From Zygosaccharomyces rouxii (Eukaryota > Ascomycota > Saccharomycetes > Saccharomycetales > Saccharomycetaceae), in NCBI RefSeq assembly GCF_000026365.1, contig NC_012996.1, positions 1,736,001 to 1,800,000 of the forward strand: DNA of 64,000 nt. The letters run 5' to 3'. The notes beneath the pieces were generated by a model. The model made no database searches and was not told the DNA's origin. It saw nothing but the letters and a program-made list of their open reading frames with translations. Below are positions 48,999 to 58,477 of the stretch, one piece after another. Within the stretch, counting starts at the first letter, position 1. Every line of letters begins with the position of its first letter. The position numbers and the translations under genes are program-made.

Positions 48999-49775
48999 TG
49001 AAACCTGGATAACCTTTCAACGATGAAGCAGCCCTTTTAGAGGTCTCAGCAGGGTCTGAACTGGTTGTTTGATCAAGTGTCTTTATATATAAATGTTTCC
49101 ATCACATGCTTATCCCTTCAAAGCTTAATCACGAAAACATAAATATGTAGAAATAGAAGGAGAGATATCAAGAGGTAGGAGGTACTAATGGAACCGCTGG
49201 GATTGGTATGCTGGTCTCAACAAGAATCAGAACAGCTACAGATTAAGATTTTATTCAGGGGATAGGGTATGTCACGTGATACTTGTGTAATTATTGCCGC
49301 TGTGCTGTTGGAAGATTGGGGAAAGGTCTGATGTAGATATGGCACTGCTAACGGAGCTAGACAAAGTACATCTTCTTCAAATTCTTGTTAAGTATTAGGT
49401 CACGTGCATATCATGTGATACATATACACCAAAAGAGACTGAAACTCTTATTAGAGATTAATTGTGCATATAGTAGTGCTAAAGGGCCTTCTAATGCTTC
49501 TGATAAAGGCTCTCTATTCGCTGTCCTATATCACATGTCATTTGTAAAGTGTGACTGTTATACTAACACCCGTACCTCCTCTGCATCCTTACACCTTGAA
49601 ATTTTTCTACTATACCGGAAACGGTTTTTCTCGCCGAAATTTTTCGGGACCAATGCGACGCAACTTCTCAACCCGAATTGCCAAAAATTTCACGGCTTTC
49701 CACCAGAATAAAAGAGATGAGGCTAACATAACTAAACTTTCCTCTAATAGCCGACATAGACGAAGTAGACCAAAA
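48999..49775. other. Divergent region VPS73 / RPL28
   Basis: 777 bp with two CACGTG boxes (49273-49278, 49401-49406) and tandem Rap1-type sites near 49566-49593 that belong to RPL28. An open frame on the plus strand here has no homology and is not called. Confidence 0.6.
49566..49593 (+). promoter_or_regulatory. Tandem Rap1 sites of the RPL28 promoter
   Basis: ACACCCGTACC (49566-49576) is a near-perfect Rap1 site, and GCATCCTTACACC (49581-49593) is a weaker second copy immediately after it in the same orientation. Paired Rap1 sites about 200 bp before the ATG are the standard architecture of yeast ribosomal-protein genes, recruiting Fhl1/Ifh1. Confidence 0.8.
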
Positions 49776-50465
49776 ATGCCTACCAGATTCACTCAGACTA
49801 GAAAGCACAGAGGTCACATCTCAGGTATGTAGTTCCGAGGGAGGGAACGAAAGAACCAAGACGTGATCTGTGTCATGAGAGGACGAGTCTGCTGATATGG
49901 AACTCTTAAATGAGTTCTTGAATAGATGTGCTTATGCTTGCTAGCGAGCTTAAGCATTATCCTCCCTGCAGATAGGATTCGTTACGAATCACTCGTCTTC
50001 TCAATTGACACAGAGGCCCAGTATAGATTTTTTTTTGAATTATGTTACTAACTATTCAATATAGCCGGTCACGGTCGTGTCGGTAAGCACAGAAAGCACC
50101 CTGGTGGTAAGGGTATGGCTGGTGGTCAACACCACCACAGAACCAACTTGGATAAGTACCATCCAGGTTACTTCGGTAAAGTTGGTATGAGATACTTCCG
50201 TAAGCAACCAAACCACTTCTGGAAGCCAGTTCTAAACTTGGACAAGTTGTGGACTTTGTTGTCTGACGAAAAGAGAGAACACTACTTGAAGGCTTCCTCT
50301 AAGTCTGCTGCTCCAGTTATTGACACTTTGGCTGCTGGTTACGGTAAGGTCTTGGGTAAAGGTAGAATCCCACAAGTTCCAGTGATCGTCAAGGCTAGAT
50401 TTGTTTCCAAATTGGCTGAAGAAAAGATCAAGGCTGCTGGTGGTGTCATTGAGTTGATTGCTTAA
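49776..50465 (+). CDS. RPL28: Ribosomal protein uL15 (Rpl28), intron-containing
   Basis: Rpl28 (uL15) is a large-subunit ribosomal protein, the cycloheximide-resistance locus CYH2 in S. cerevisiae. Exon 1 is 49776-49824 (49 nt, [16 protein letters not shown] plus one base) and exon 2 is 50065-50465; the joined reading frame gives 149 residues, exactly the family length. The 240-nt intron (49825-50064) has GTATGT, TACTAAC at 50046-50052 and a TAG acceptor 12 bases later. The junction codon is GCC. The exon 1 size equals that of S. cerevisiae, where the intron is about twice as long. Exon 2 starts [20 protein letters not shown] and codon choice is strongly biased, as for a highly expressed gene. 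Confidence 0.98.
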
Positions 50466-50636
50466 TTTTACGTAACTGTGTAGATTAATCCTTTACGTTT
50501 TTTGATATTTATTTCGATTTCATACTCCGATGTTTCCGATGCATGAAGCCTCTTGGTTTAACCGCATATAGATTCTTATATCTCGAAGCCATCTTTCTTG
50601 TTTTTATGTCACAATTCTCACGAAATCAACGATCGA

Positions 50637-51263
50637 ATGAGCTCAAACTGGAACCCAAAGGATCATCTCCCTCAGGATGTTCAACAATCAATGGTGAATG
50701 CTAATGATCCATTAGCGTTTTATCAGATTATCAGTCGTTTGAAAATACAGAAGAGAACTGGTTGGTTAGATCATGACATCAACGACTGTGAGAGCATCGC
50801 AGATCATATGTACAGGATGTCAATCATGTCGATGTTAATCAAAGATCCACAAGTCAATAAGGATAAATGTGTTAGAATCGCGTTGGTTCATGATATGGCG
50901 GAATCACTAGTTGGGGACATCACGCCTTTTGATCCAGTTACTAAAGAAGAGAAGCATCGCCGTGAATGGGATACCATTCAGTTTCTATGTAACGAATTTA
51001 TCCAGCATTATAACAAAGATGCCGCTAAAGAGATTATGGATGATTGGTCGGCATATGAGCATGTTGGTTCTTTGGAAGCTCGGTACGTCAAGGACATTGA
51101 CAAATATGAGATGCTAGTCCAATGTTTCGAATACGAAAAAAGATTAAACGATTCTACAAAATTAAAACAATTTTGGAGTGCTGTTAATAGTGTTAAGACT
51201 CAAGAAATTCAGAGCTGGGTCCAAAAGCTTTTGAAAGCGAGGGAAGAATTCTTCCAAGCTTAA
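50637..51263 (+). CDS. HD-domain 5'-deoxynucleotidase (YGL101W/YBR242W type)
   Basis: This is a member of the HDDC2/YfbR-like HD phosphohydrolase family, which dephosphorylates deoxyribonucleoside 5'-monophosphates. I use the ATG at 50637 (MSSNWNPKDHLPQDV), giving 208 residues (215 and 238 in the S. cerevisiae pair); the longer frame starts at a TTG. Metal-binding HD motifs are H57 (SIADHMYRM) and H85-D86 with E89 (ALVHDMAESLVGD). A later Asp in KDIDKYEML completes the site. An out-of-frame ATG at 50606 opens a 32-codon frame that overlaps this start. It is the unduplicated ancestor of YGL101W and YBR242W and lies between RPL28 and ALG7 as expected. Confidence 0.92.
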   Translation: MSSNWNPKDHLPQDVQQSMVNANDPLAFYQIISRLKIQKRTGWLDHDINDCESIADHMYRMSIMSMLIKDPQVNKDKCVRIALVHDMAESLVGDITPFDPVTKEEKHRREWDTIQFLCNEFIQHYNKDAAKEIMDDWSAYEHVGSLEARYVKDIDKYEMLVQCFEYEKRLNDSTKLKQFWSAVNSVKTQEIQSWVQKLLKAREEFFQA

Positions 51264-51315
51264 TTGTCCATGTATAGTATTTGTTTATTATTCAATAAAT
51301 CAATTAGTCAATCAA

Positions 51316-52662
51316 TTAGTCAATGGTCCACAGATTATCGTGACCAAATAGTACTTTACCCAATGCATGTCTAGCGATTAATGCCAAAATCCCCACTCCG
51401 AATTGCAATCTTAGAATTAGACGACATAATTTATCCTCTCTTCTGGGACCAAACCATACTAAGGTTAGATTTATCAATGTCATATTGGTGCAACTAACCA
51501 ATTGACCCTTGTCATCGTATTCTAAATCTATCAGTTTGAAAAAGTTGAGTAATTTTAATATGGGGATGAAAAATCCTTTGGCGGGAGTTTCTTGCAAATT
51601 AGCTCTACTTGGGTATAGTAGTCCATCTTTTTCGTTGAAACGTGGCAATCTATGTCTGGGACAAGGGACGATGTGGAATAATTGTGGTACTGAATATAGG
51701 AAGTTGACGATCTGTGGTAAGAATAACAATAACATCGTCTTTGAGAAATGCCCTAATATGCCCACAACTGCAAATACCATGCCTGCAAAGTAGCAGTAAG
51801 TGTCACCAACAAACACTTTAGCGGGCCAGCGATTCCAATTGTAAAGTGCCATAGACACCCATAAGAATGGTAGGATTAACATTGCAGAGAATCTATGGTT
51901 TTCCCAAGTGTTTGGATGTCCCAACGTCATATAAATACCATCATTGATCAACGCTAGGAGACTCAATACAATGCTTTGACCAACTTCTAATCCGTTGACA
52001 CCTGCCAGAATGTTAATAGCGTTGGGACAAAAGATTGTCATGGCCCCCATGTAAACGTAATAAAAAGCACCTAAATCAATTAATGGGATTTGAACCCAAT
52101 TTTGTAGGAATCCTGGAACAAGTACATGTGTAGCGCCAAAATCCACATAGTAGACGATTAATAGTGGTATAGCTCCAATGGAAGGTAAAAAGAATTTGTG
52201 TCTCCAGCGTAAGTCGAATAAATCGTCTGCCACACCCAACAAAATCGTTGACTCGAGGCAAAGAATACTACTCAGATACTCTGACAATTTGTCATGTGGG
52301 AAAAAACTTGTTGGCTGTTCACCGGCTTCAACTACTGAAATATCACGATAACCTCCACCAGAAGTTGCAGTAACCATGTATTTGTAGAACATGAAGGGGA
52401 TACATAGGAGCATTACCAAAATATAGATACCTGCAGAAATAGCACCAACACTCTCAGGGATAACAGGTCTGCCAGGCTTGCTCATATCTTTACCAAATAA
52501 TCCAATTTTAATGAATGCATTACCGACCCTGGGGATCATCCAGTTGGCAGCTATGTAACCAAACAACGAGAAAGTTGATGCATATAGGATGGCAGAATGC
52601 TGCTTAGAGCAGCATATCAATAGGATAGTGGTCAATGGCACCAGATATCGGAACGATGACAT
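51316..52662 (-). CDS. ALG7: UDP-GlcNAc:dolichyl-phosphate GlcNAc-1-phosphotransferase
   Basis: Alg7 catalyses the first committed, tunicamycin-sensitive step of N-glycan synthesis: transfer of GlcNAc-1-phosphate to dolichyl phosphate in the ER membrane. The 448 residues equal the S. cerevisiae length, with about ten membrane segments. Conserved motifs include GLFGKDMSKPGRPVIPESVG (about 55-74), LLGVADDLFDLRWRHK (catalytic Asp pair), FCPNAINILAGVNGLEVGQS and FVGDTYCYFAGM. Start is the ATG at 52662. It is divergent from SEH1 across only 129 bp and converges with the HD-domain gene; a short CAATTAGT direct repeat sits at the ALG7 stop. Confidence 0.97.
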   Translation of the reverse strand: MSSFRYLVPLTTILLICCSKQHSAILYASTFSLFGYIAANWMIPRVGNAFIKIGLFGKDMSKPGRPVIPESVGAISAGIYILVMLLCIPFMFYKYMVTATSGGGYRDISVVEAGEQPTSFFPHDKLSEYLSSILCLESTILLGVADDLFDLRWRHKFFLPSIGAIPLLIVYYVDFGATHVLVPGFLQNWVQIPLIDLGAFYYVYMGAMTIFCPNAINILAGVNGLEVGQSIVLSLLALINDGIYMTLGHPNTWENHRFSAMLILPFLWVSMALYNWNRWPAKVFVGDTYCYFAGMVFAVVGILGHFSKTMLLLFLPQIVNFLYSVPQLFHIVPCPRHRLPRFNEKDGLLYPSRANLQETPAKGFFIPILKLLNFFKLIDLEYDDKGQLVSCTNMTLINLTLVWFGPRREDKLCRLILRLQFGVGILALIARHALGKVLFGHDNLWTID

Positions 52663-52791
52663 CCTAACTTTTGTTAGCTTTTGTAGTTATGTTGGCTTGA
52701 AGTTAGTCTAACATAAACAAATTTCATCAACACTTAAACATACAAGAATACATAGGTAAGAAAGGTAGCAAAAGGAGAACTTAGAAACGAT

Positions 52792-53856
52792 ATGAGACCT
52801 TTCGATAGTGGACATGAGGATTTGATTCACGATGTGGCATACGATTTTTACGGCAGGCATGTTGCTAGTTGCTCATCAGACCAACATATCAAAGTGTTTA
52901 GATTGGACAAGGAGACTGGAGAATGGCAATTGAGTGATTCGTGGAGGGGCCATGATAGTAGTATAGTCTCTTTAGATTGGGCAAGCCCAGAATATGGACG
53001 TATTATCGCATCTGCCTCTTACGATAAGACAGTAAGACTATGGGAAGAGAACCCTGATGAAAAAGAAGGTTTAGGGCGTCGTTGGACCAAGTTGGCAACG
53101 TTAAATGATTCCAAGGGTTCCCTATATGATGTCAAGTTTGCACCTCCGCATTTAGGTCTCAAATTGGCCACCATCGGTAACGATGGTGTGCTAAGAGTCT
53201 ACGATGCCTTAGAACCTTCGGATTTAAGATCATGGACTATGACTTCAGAAATTAATGTACTACCGGTAGCACCTGCAAGCCATTTACAGTCAGATTTTTG
53301 CTTATCATGGTGTCCTTCAAGATTTTCCACAGAGAAATTAGCTGTCTGTGCATTGGATCAAGCACTGATATACCAAAGGGAAAAGGATAATCAGTTGCAC
53401 GTTGTTGCTAAACTAGAAGGCCATGGTGGTCTTATAAGAAGTGTAAGTTGGGCACCTTCGATTGGTAGATGGTACCAATTAGTGGCTACAGGTTGCAAAG
53501 ATGGTAAAGTACGCATTTTTAAATTGACAGAAAGAGCGGGTTCCAAGAGTAATAATAGTAATGGATCTGTTCTTGATGATGAACAAAATGATAATGAGAG
53601 CACTGGTGGTGGTAGTAACGTTGCACAAGAGCAAACAAAGAGACCTTTCAAATCACATTCGCCTTTGCAAGTAGAACTGATAAGTGAACATGATGACCAT
53701 GACGGTGAGGTTTGGTCAGTATCTTGGAATCTTACGGGTACCATTCTAAGCAGTGCGGGTGATGATGGTAAGGTGCGTCTATGGAGAGCTACTTATTCCA
53801 ATGAATTCAAGTGTATGTCAGTCATCAGTGCTCATCAACAGGCTCCTAAGGTCTAA
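52792..53856 (+). CDS. SEH1: Nucleoporin and SEA-complex subunit Seh1
   Basis: Seh1 is a WD40 propeller shared by the Nup84 nuclear-pore Y-complex and the SEACAT complex that regulates TORC1 at the vacuole. The 354 residues (349 in S. cerevisiae) start MRPFDSGHEDLIHDVAYDFYGRHVASCSSDQHIKVF, the first blade. GHDSSIVSLDWASPEYGRIIASASYDKTVRLWEE is the second, and the last blades are HDGEVWSVSWNLTGTILSSAGDDGKVRLWR. A Ser/Asn/Gly-rich, Glu-containing insertion near 250-285 interrupts the blade before the last, as in other yeasts. It corresponds to YGL100W. Confidence 0.96.
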   Translation: MRPFDSGHEDLIHDVAYDFYGRHVASCSSDQHIKVFRLDKETGEWQLSDSWRGHDSSIVSLDWASPEYGRIIASASYDKTVRLWEENPDEKEGLGRRWTKLATLNDSKGSLYDVKFAPPHLGLKLATIGNDGVLRVYDALEPSDLRSWTMTSEINVLPVAPASHLQSDFCLSWCPSRFSTEKLAVCALDQALIYQREKDNQLHVVAKLEGHGGLIRSVSWAPSIGRWYQLVATGCKDGKVRIFKLTERAGSKSNNSNGSVLDDEQNDNESTGGGSNVAQEQTKRPFKSHSPLQVELISEHDDHDGEVWSVSWNLTGTILSSAGDDGKVRLWRATYSNEFKCMSVISAHQQAPKV

Positions 53857-54033
53857 GATAAAATAAATACGTATGATGCAATGCATTGATTGTCGCAGTC
53901 TACTTGGCGTCGATCAGCCCATCTTAGTCAGCGGACTCCGATTGCGATTCAGTCCTTCTTCCTTACATAGAAAACATACGCCAAGTTGCCGTGTATAAGA
54001 AGGTGCGACACAAGCGGTATCTTTAGGTATAAG

Positions 54034-54657
54034 ATGTTAGCTCTCTCCCCTAGTCCTTATTTCAGGGTGTTGCGTAGTATAAGTTCTAAAACTTCATTCA
54101 CATCAAAGTCTAGTATAGTTGAATCGCTTAGGCCATCTACAAATAATTCAATAAGAGCGATGTCTTCAGCAGCATCTAAGTTTTACGGTTTGGAGCCATT
54201 GGACAAGACTGGGAAACCATTCTCCTTCAAGCAGTTGGAAGGTAAAGTTGTCATAATCGTTAATGTAGCATCTAAGTGTGGTTTCACACCTCAGTATGCT
54301 GGATTAGAGGAACTTTACAAAAAGTACAAGGATGAAGGCTTAGTCATTTTGGGATTCCCTTGTAACCAATTTCTAAGTCAAGAACCAGGTTCAGATGAGC
54401 AAATCGGTGAATTTTGCAAGTTGAACTACGGTGTGACTTTCCCAATTATGAAGAAGATCGATGTCAACGGTAAGAACGTTGATCCTGTTTATGAGTTCCT
54501 CAAGAGCCAGAAGTCCGGTACTTTGGGAATGACCCGTATCAAATGGAATTTTGAAAAATTCCTAATTGATAAGCAAGGTAAAGTTGTGGAGAGGTTCTCT
54601 TCCTTGACTAAGCCTAGCTCTATTGAACCTAAGGTAAAGGAATTGTTAGGCAAATGA
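54034..54657 (+). CDS. GPX2: Glutathione-peroxidase-like thiol peroxidase with mitochondrial presequence
   Basis: This is an atypical 2-Cys thiol peroxidase of the glutathione-peroxidase fold that reduces peroxides with thioredoxin. The catalytic domain begins near residue 48 and contains NVASKCGFTPQY (peroxidatic C82), FPCNQF (C110), EFCKLNYGVTFP (resolving C128) and WNFEKFLID (W171). The upstream ATG at 54034 adds 42 residues that are Ser/Arg/Lys-rich with a single acidic residue (MLALSPSPYFRVLRSISSKT), a good matrix-type presequence. The second ATG at 54160 would give a 165-residue protein, close to S. cerevisiae Gpx2 (162). Two start codons suggest mitochondrial and cytosolic forms. YBR244W synteny favours Gpx2; it may also cover the role of Hyr1/Gpx3. 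Confidence 0.9.
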   Translation: MLALSPSPYFRVLRSISSKTSFTSKSSIVESLRPSTNNSIRAMSSAASKFYGLEPLDKTGKPFSFKQLEGKVVIIVNVASKCGFTPQYAGLEELYKKYKDEGLVILGFPCNQFLSQEPGSDEQIGEFCKLNYGVTFPIMKKIDVNGKNVDPVYEFLKSQKSGTLGMTRIKWNFEKFLIDKQGKVVERFSSLTKPSSIEPKVKELLGK

Positions 54658-54791
54658 ACTATCATAATAATAATTGATGAAGATAGGAATCATATTAATA
54701 ATTCTTACAATTTAATGTTGAAGTTGAGTATTTAAAGTTAACTAATTTAATTGCAGTTTTTGTTTGTTTTTTTGTTTTGTTTTGTTTCCAA

Positions 54792-57700
54792 CTACTCTAG
54801 TTTTACTCTCTTGTTGGCGTCATCGCTTTGGTCGTTGACTGCTTCACTGGTTCCGTTGCTGGCGGCAGGAACATCAGAGGAATCAACATCTGCTGCGTCT
54901 GCAGTCGTGGCTGTAGCATCCTCTTCAACGTCCTTTTGTTGTTCTTGTTTTACTTGAGACTCTGAAGATGCCGCTTCATGCTCTTTCTCCATTTCTTCTC
55001 TTGTCCTCTTACCAGTTTCATCTTCTTCTTGTAGGCGTTTCTTGGTCTGTTCGTCTAGCGTTAGACCAGAATTGAATTCCTTCTCCAGACATTGCAATAA
55101 AGTGTAAGCTCTCCTTGCTAATTCTACCGGAGTTCTGCTTTGGAAATAGTAGTCGAATTCAAATAGAGGACAGTCTCTAATCTCATCACGCATCAACTCG
55201 TAGACATCATCCCTGTCCAATCCGTATTTGAATAGCATTATCAAAATAAAGCGGTCCTCCTCTTCGGAGAACGTTCTCTTGTTATTTGTTGATGGTGGAT
55301 GATTTAACGTTAGATCAAATAATGGGTTCGTACACTGGGTCATCTTACGACGTAGTGCCTCTTGTTGATGTTTGACCTTCTTGATCTTCTCTTCTTCACC
55401 CTCGATGAATTTCAAGTGTTTCTCATAATCTTCCACACGCTCAATGTTAGCCCAAAAACTCTTAGCATAGTCTCGTACTTCATCCACGGTCTTGCCCGGT
55501 GCTAATTCCAGAGCGATAGCTTGGATAGAATTTCTACCATATTTCCCCGATGCTGTAATGAATTTTCTAAACTCTGTCTTACTCCAATTAGTGAAACCTT
55601 CACTTTCCCATTCAGTTTTACTCTTTTCCTCTTCTTCAGTGAGAGGCTGTGCGTTACTAATAGACAGCTTTAGAATCTCTAATTTCTGATTCTTTTCCTT
55701 TTCATCAGTGATGTCCCCATAGGTGTTTTTCACGTCGTCCATGTTGGGCGTATAACCTGCCTTCTTGGCATTCCAGAAACGTTCTTTCTCGTAAAGTGAT
55801 TTCAGTTGAGGATGTTGCAATTGATGAGAGTAGAAGGGATGGGGTTTTGGCATCTTGGGTTGAGCTGGTGCAGCTGGTTTACCCGTCTGCAGAACATCCT
55901 TGTAGTATCCATCGATCGAATAATCAGCAGCTTTACGTCCTCTTCTGGTGGGCTCAATCCATGTAGGATCGATAATGTCCTTTTGAATTTTCTTTTTGAA
56001 GTCTTGGCCGTTCCATTCGTAGGCAGAATCTTGGTTGAATTTTTGCAAGTCGTCAAGACCTAAAGCAGAATACTTGGCAGCTAGAGACTTGGTCTTGGAT
56101 TCGGAAGAAGCTAAAATTTCATCCAAATCAATGTCACCGTCCTTGTTATCTTCACCATCTGGTTGTGGAGTGTTTGCATGACTGGAACTGGAGCTTTGGA
56201 AAACATCCGCAGCACCGTGTTGGATCATCGAAAGTAGAGCATCCTTAGAATCATTTTTATTTTCCTTCTTTTGCTTCTGTAATGAAGTCCTGCTCTGCTG
56301 GATAACCAATTGGTCCAATCTTAGCTTTTGAGTAGCTCTTTCCAAAATTTTGTCTTCGACTGAATTATCTGTGACGAATCTGAAGACCTTGACTTGTTTC
56401 TTTTGACCAATACGATGTGCTCTATCCATAGCTTGAAGATCAGCTTGAGGGTTCCAATCGGAATCATACAGGACCACCACATCGGCACTAGTCAAATTGA
56501 TACCCAACCCACCAGCACGAGTAGTTAGCAAAAATAAAAACTTGTTAGAATCAGGGCGGTTATATTCATCAATAGACCTTATTCTGTCTTCATGATCTGT
56601 GGAACCATCGATTCTGCAGTAGTCATATTCTCTCAAAAAACAATAGTCCTCTAGAATATCTAGCAACCTAGACATTTGACTGAAGATTAATACACGAGAA
56701 CCTTGCTCTTTCATCTTTCTTAACAACTTATCTAGAACTTTAAGCTTTGCAGAATTGTAAACCAAATGCTCATCTGTAGTATATGGTGGACCTGGTTCGG
56801 CACCGTCAAATAAGTATGGATGGTTACAACATTTCCTCAATTGCATAACGATGTTAAGTAATCTCGTCTTTGATTCCTTTTGGCCACCAGATGCATTCAC
56901 TGCATCCAAGTCCTTCTCCAAAATTTGCTTGTACCATGTCTTCTGCATGGTAGACATCCCCACGTAAACGTTTAACTCTTTCTTGGGCAATAACGATTTT
57001 TCCACATCACTTTTGATACGACGCAACAGGAAAGGATGCAAAACAGTGTGCAATTGTTTAACGATATTCTCTTGATCCTCTTCCGTACCCTCTGAAGAAA
57101 ACCACTCATCAAAATCCTCAGAATTGGAGAAAATGTCAGGTAATAAGAAATTTAGTAATGCCCATAATTCGTGTAGGTTGTTCTGTAGAGGAGTACCAGT
57201 GATTAGCAACCTGTTCCTTGATGAGAATTCTCGAAGTACTTGTGATAACATCGATTCTTCATTTTTAATTCTATGGGCCTCATCTATGATCACGTATTGC
57301 CAATCCATTTTCTTGAAAGAGCTCTTCTCTCTAATTGTGATTTCATAAGACGCCACAACAATATCAAAATCACAGGCTAAGAGTCTCTTATTGACCAACT
57401 CTGATCTTTCCTCTTTCGTACCTTGCATGATGAAGGCATTGAATTCAGGAGTCCAGTGGTTGATCTCTCTAATCCAATTATTCAGAGTAGACTTAGGTGC
57501 AATGATGAAGAAGGGGCCTGGTACCTTTTCAATGTATCTTAAATACCCTAAGAACGCAATGGTTTGTAAAGTTTTACCAAGACCCATTTCGTCTGCCAGT
57601 ATACCTGCTAATCCATTTGTATGCAATGAAATTAACCAGTTCAAACCTTGAATCTGATAAGACCTTAGGGATCCTTTCACAAAGGATGGTGATTCGGTAA

Positions 57701-58076
57701 ATTGAAAATCGATCTCATCTTCTTCTGCTTCTTCTGCTTCTTCACCTTTCAACAATTCCGCATCTTCCTCCCTCTCAGTTTTACGTCTTCTCTTATCACC
57801 ACCTCTACCACTTTTCTTCTTACCACCATTAGTATCTAACACTTCCAACACTTTCTTAAACCTATCATCCTTTTGGGCTCTTCTTTCGATGAAATGTCTG
57901 AAAATTCCACTTAATGATAAAAGATGCTCAAACCTTTTAGTGGTACTTTCAATATCAAATTTACGACGATTACCATCCTTAATAAGGTAACGTTCTTTAT
58001 TGGATTCAGGATCGTGAGGAGGAACTCCCTCTTGGTAAGGTTTCAACTCCTCCCAATACTTTTGATCTACCGTCAT
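54792..58076 (-). CDS. ISW1: ISWI-type chromatin-remodelling ATPase Isw1
   Basis: Isw1 is the ATPase of the ISW1a and ISW1b nucleosome-spacing complexes. The 1094 residues (1129 in S. cerevisiae) contain the N-terminal AutoN-like region (FDIESTTKRFEHLLSLSGIFRHFIE), Walker A DEMGLGKTLQT near 161-171, DEAH near 265, helicase C motifs (SQMSRLLDIL, TRAGGLGINLTSADVV, QAMDRAHRIGQKKQV), then HAND, SANT (about 827) and SLIDE (about 935-1000) domains. An acidic and Lys/Glu-rich tail ends the protein. The N-terminal sequence DQKYWEELKPY and synteny (YBR245C, between GPX2 and YBR246W) favour Isw1 over Isw2. Start is the ATG at 58076. Confidence 0.95.
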   Translation of the reverse strand: MTVDQKYWEELKPYQEGVPPHDPESNKERYLIKDGNRRKFDIESTTKRFEHLLSLSGIFRHFIERRAQKDDRFKKVLEVLDTNGGKKKSGRGGDKRRRKTEREEDAELLKGEEAEEAEEDEIDFQFTESPSFVKGSLRSYQIQGLNWLISLHTNGLAGILADEMGLGKTLQTIAFLGYLRYIEKVPGPFFIIAPKSTLNNWIREINHWTPEFNAFIMQGTKEERSELVNKRLLACDFDIVVASYEITIREKSSFKKMDWQYVIIDEAHRIKNEESMLSQVLREFSSRNRLLITGTPLQNNLHELWALLNFLLPDIFSNSEDFDEWFSSEGTEEDQENIVKQLHTVLHPFLLRRIKSDVEKSLLPKKELNVYVGMSTMQKTWYKQILEKDLDAVNASGGQKESKTRLLNIVMQLRKCCNHPYLFDGAEPGPPYTTDEHLVYNSAKLKVLDKLLRKMKEQGSRVLIFSQMSRLLDILEDYCFLREYDYCRIDGSTDHEDRIRSIDEYNRPDSNKFLFLLTTRAGGLGINLTSADVVVLYDSDWNPQADLQAMDRAHRIGQKKQVKVFRFVTDNSVEDKILERATQKLRLDQLVIQQSRTSLQKQKKENKNDSKDALLSMIQHGAADVFQSSSSSHANTPQPDGEDNKDGDIDLDEILASSESKTKSLAAKYSALGLDDLQKFNQDSAYEWNGQDFKKKIQKDIIDPTWIEPTRRGRKAADYSIDGYYKDVLQTGKPAAPAQPKMPKPHPFYSHQLQHPQLKSLYEKERFWNAKKAGYTPNMDDVKNTYGDITDEKEKNQKLEILKLSISNAQPLTEEEEKSKTEWESEGFTNWSKTEFRKFITASGKYGRNSIQAIALELAPGKTVDEVRDYAKSFWANIERVEDYEKHLKFIEGEEEKIKKVKHQQEALRRKMTQCTNPLFDLTLNHPPSTNNKRTFSEEEDRFILIMLFKYGLDRDDVYELMRDEIRDCPLFEFDYYFQSRTPVELARRAYTLLQCLEKEFNSGLTLDEQTKKRLQEEDETGKRTREEMEKEHEAASSESQVKQEQQKDVEEDATATTADAADVDSSDVPAASNGTSEAVNDQSDDANKRVKLE

Positions 58077-58477
58077 AAGTAGAATTTAAATAACTTCCTT
58101 CCCAGCAGTTTTTGAAATGCTCAAATGAACAATATGTGGGTCAAGGAGCTCTTGATAACGTACCTGGTATTATTCAATTGACATTTTAGTTGGAAGTTGG
58201 TGGAAGAATTAAAATTGCAAGAGGGCGCTCTAACATCCAGTCACGTGAACTTAGGTACTATGCTTCTTATATACAAGTTCTCGAATCTGAAGCCAGCATT
58301 TGGCATAGCTTAGTTCAGAATTCTGGATCAGATTATCTGATTCATACTTTTCGTTTCAGTAGCTTTTGTACACCTAGCTGTCATTATGCCCTGACATTCC
58401 ATATCGGATTAAAATTGAAAAATTCAGCTTTGATGAGCGATGAGCTGGAATGCTGAAAGTTCAATCGAAGAATTGTG
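58077..58477. promoter_or_regulatory. Divergent promoter ISW1 / DPH7 with PAC motifs
   Basis: 401 bp. CACGTG at 58242-58247. GATGAGC (58432-58438) overlaps the full PAC sequence GCGATGAGC (58437-58445), 33-46 bp before the DPH7 ATG, with an RRPE-like TGAAAAATT near 58415. This is the ribosome-biogenesis promoter signature and fits a gene of diphthamide synthesis on eEF2. Confidence 0.55.

Noticed and set aside
58190..58456. 88-codon frame upstream of DPH7
   Set aside because: Overlaps the promoter motifs and shows no domain.
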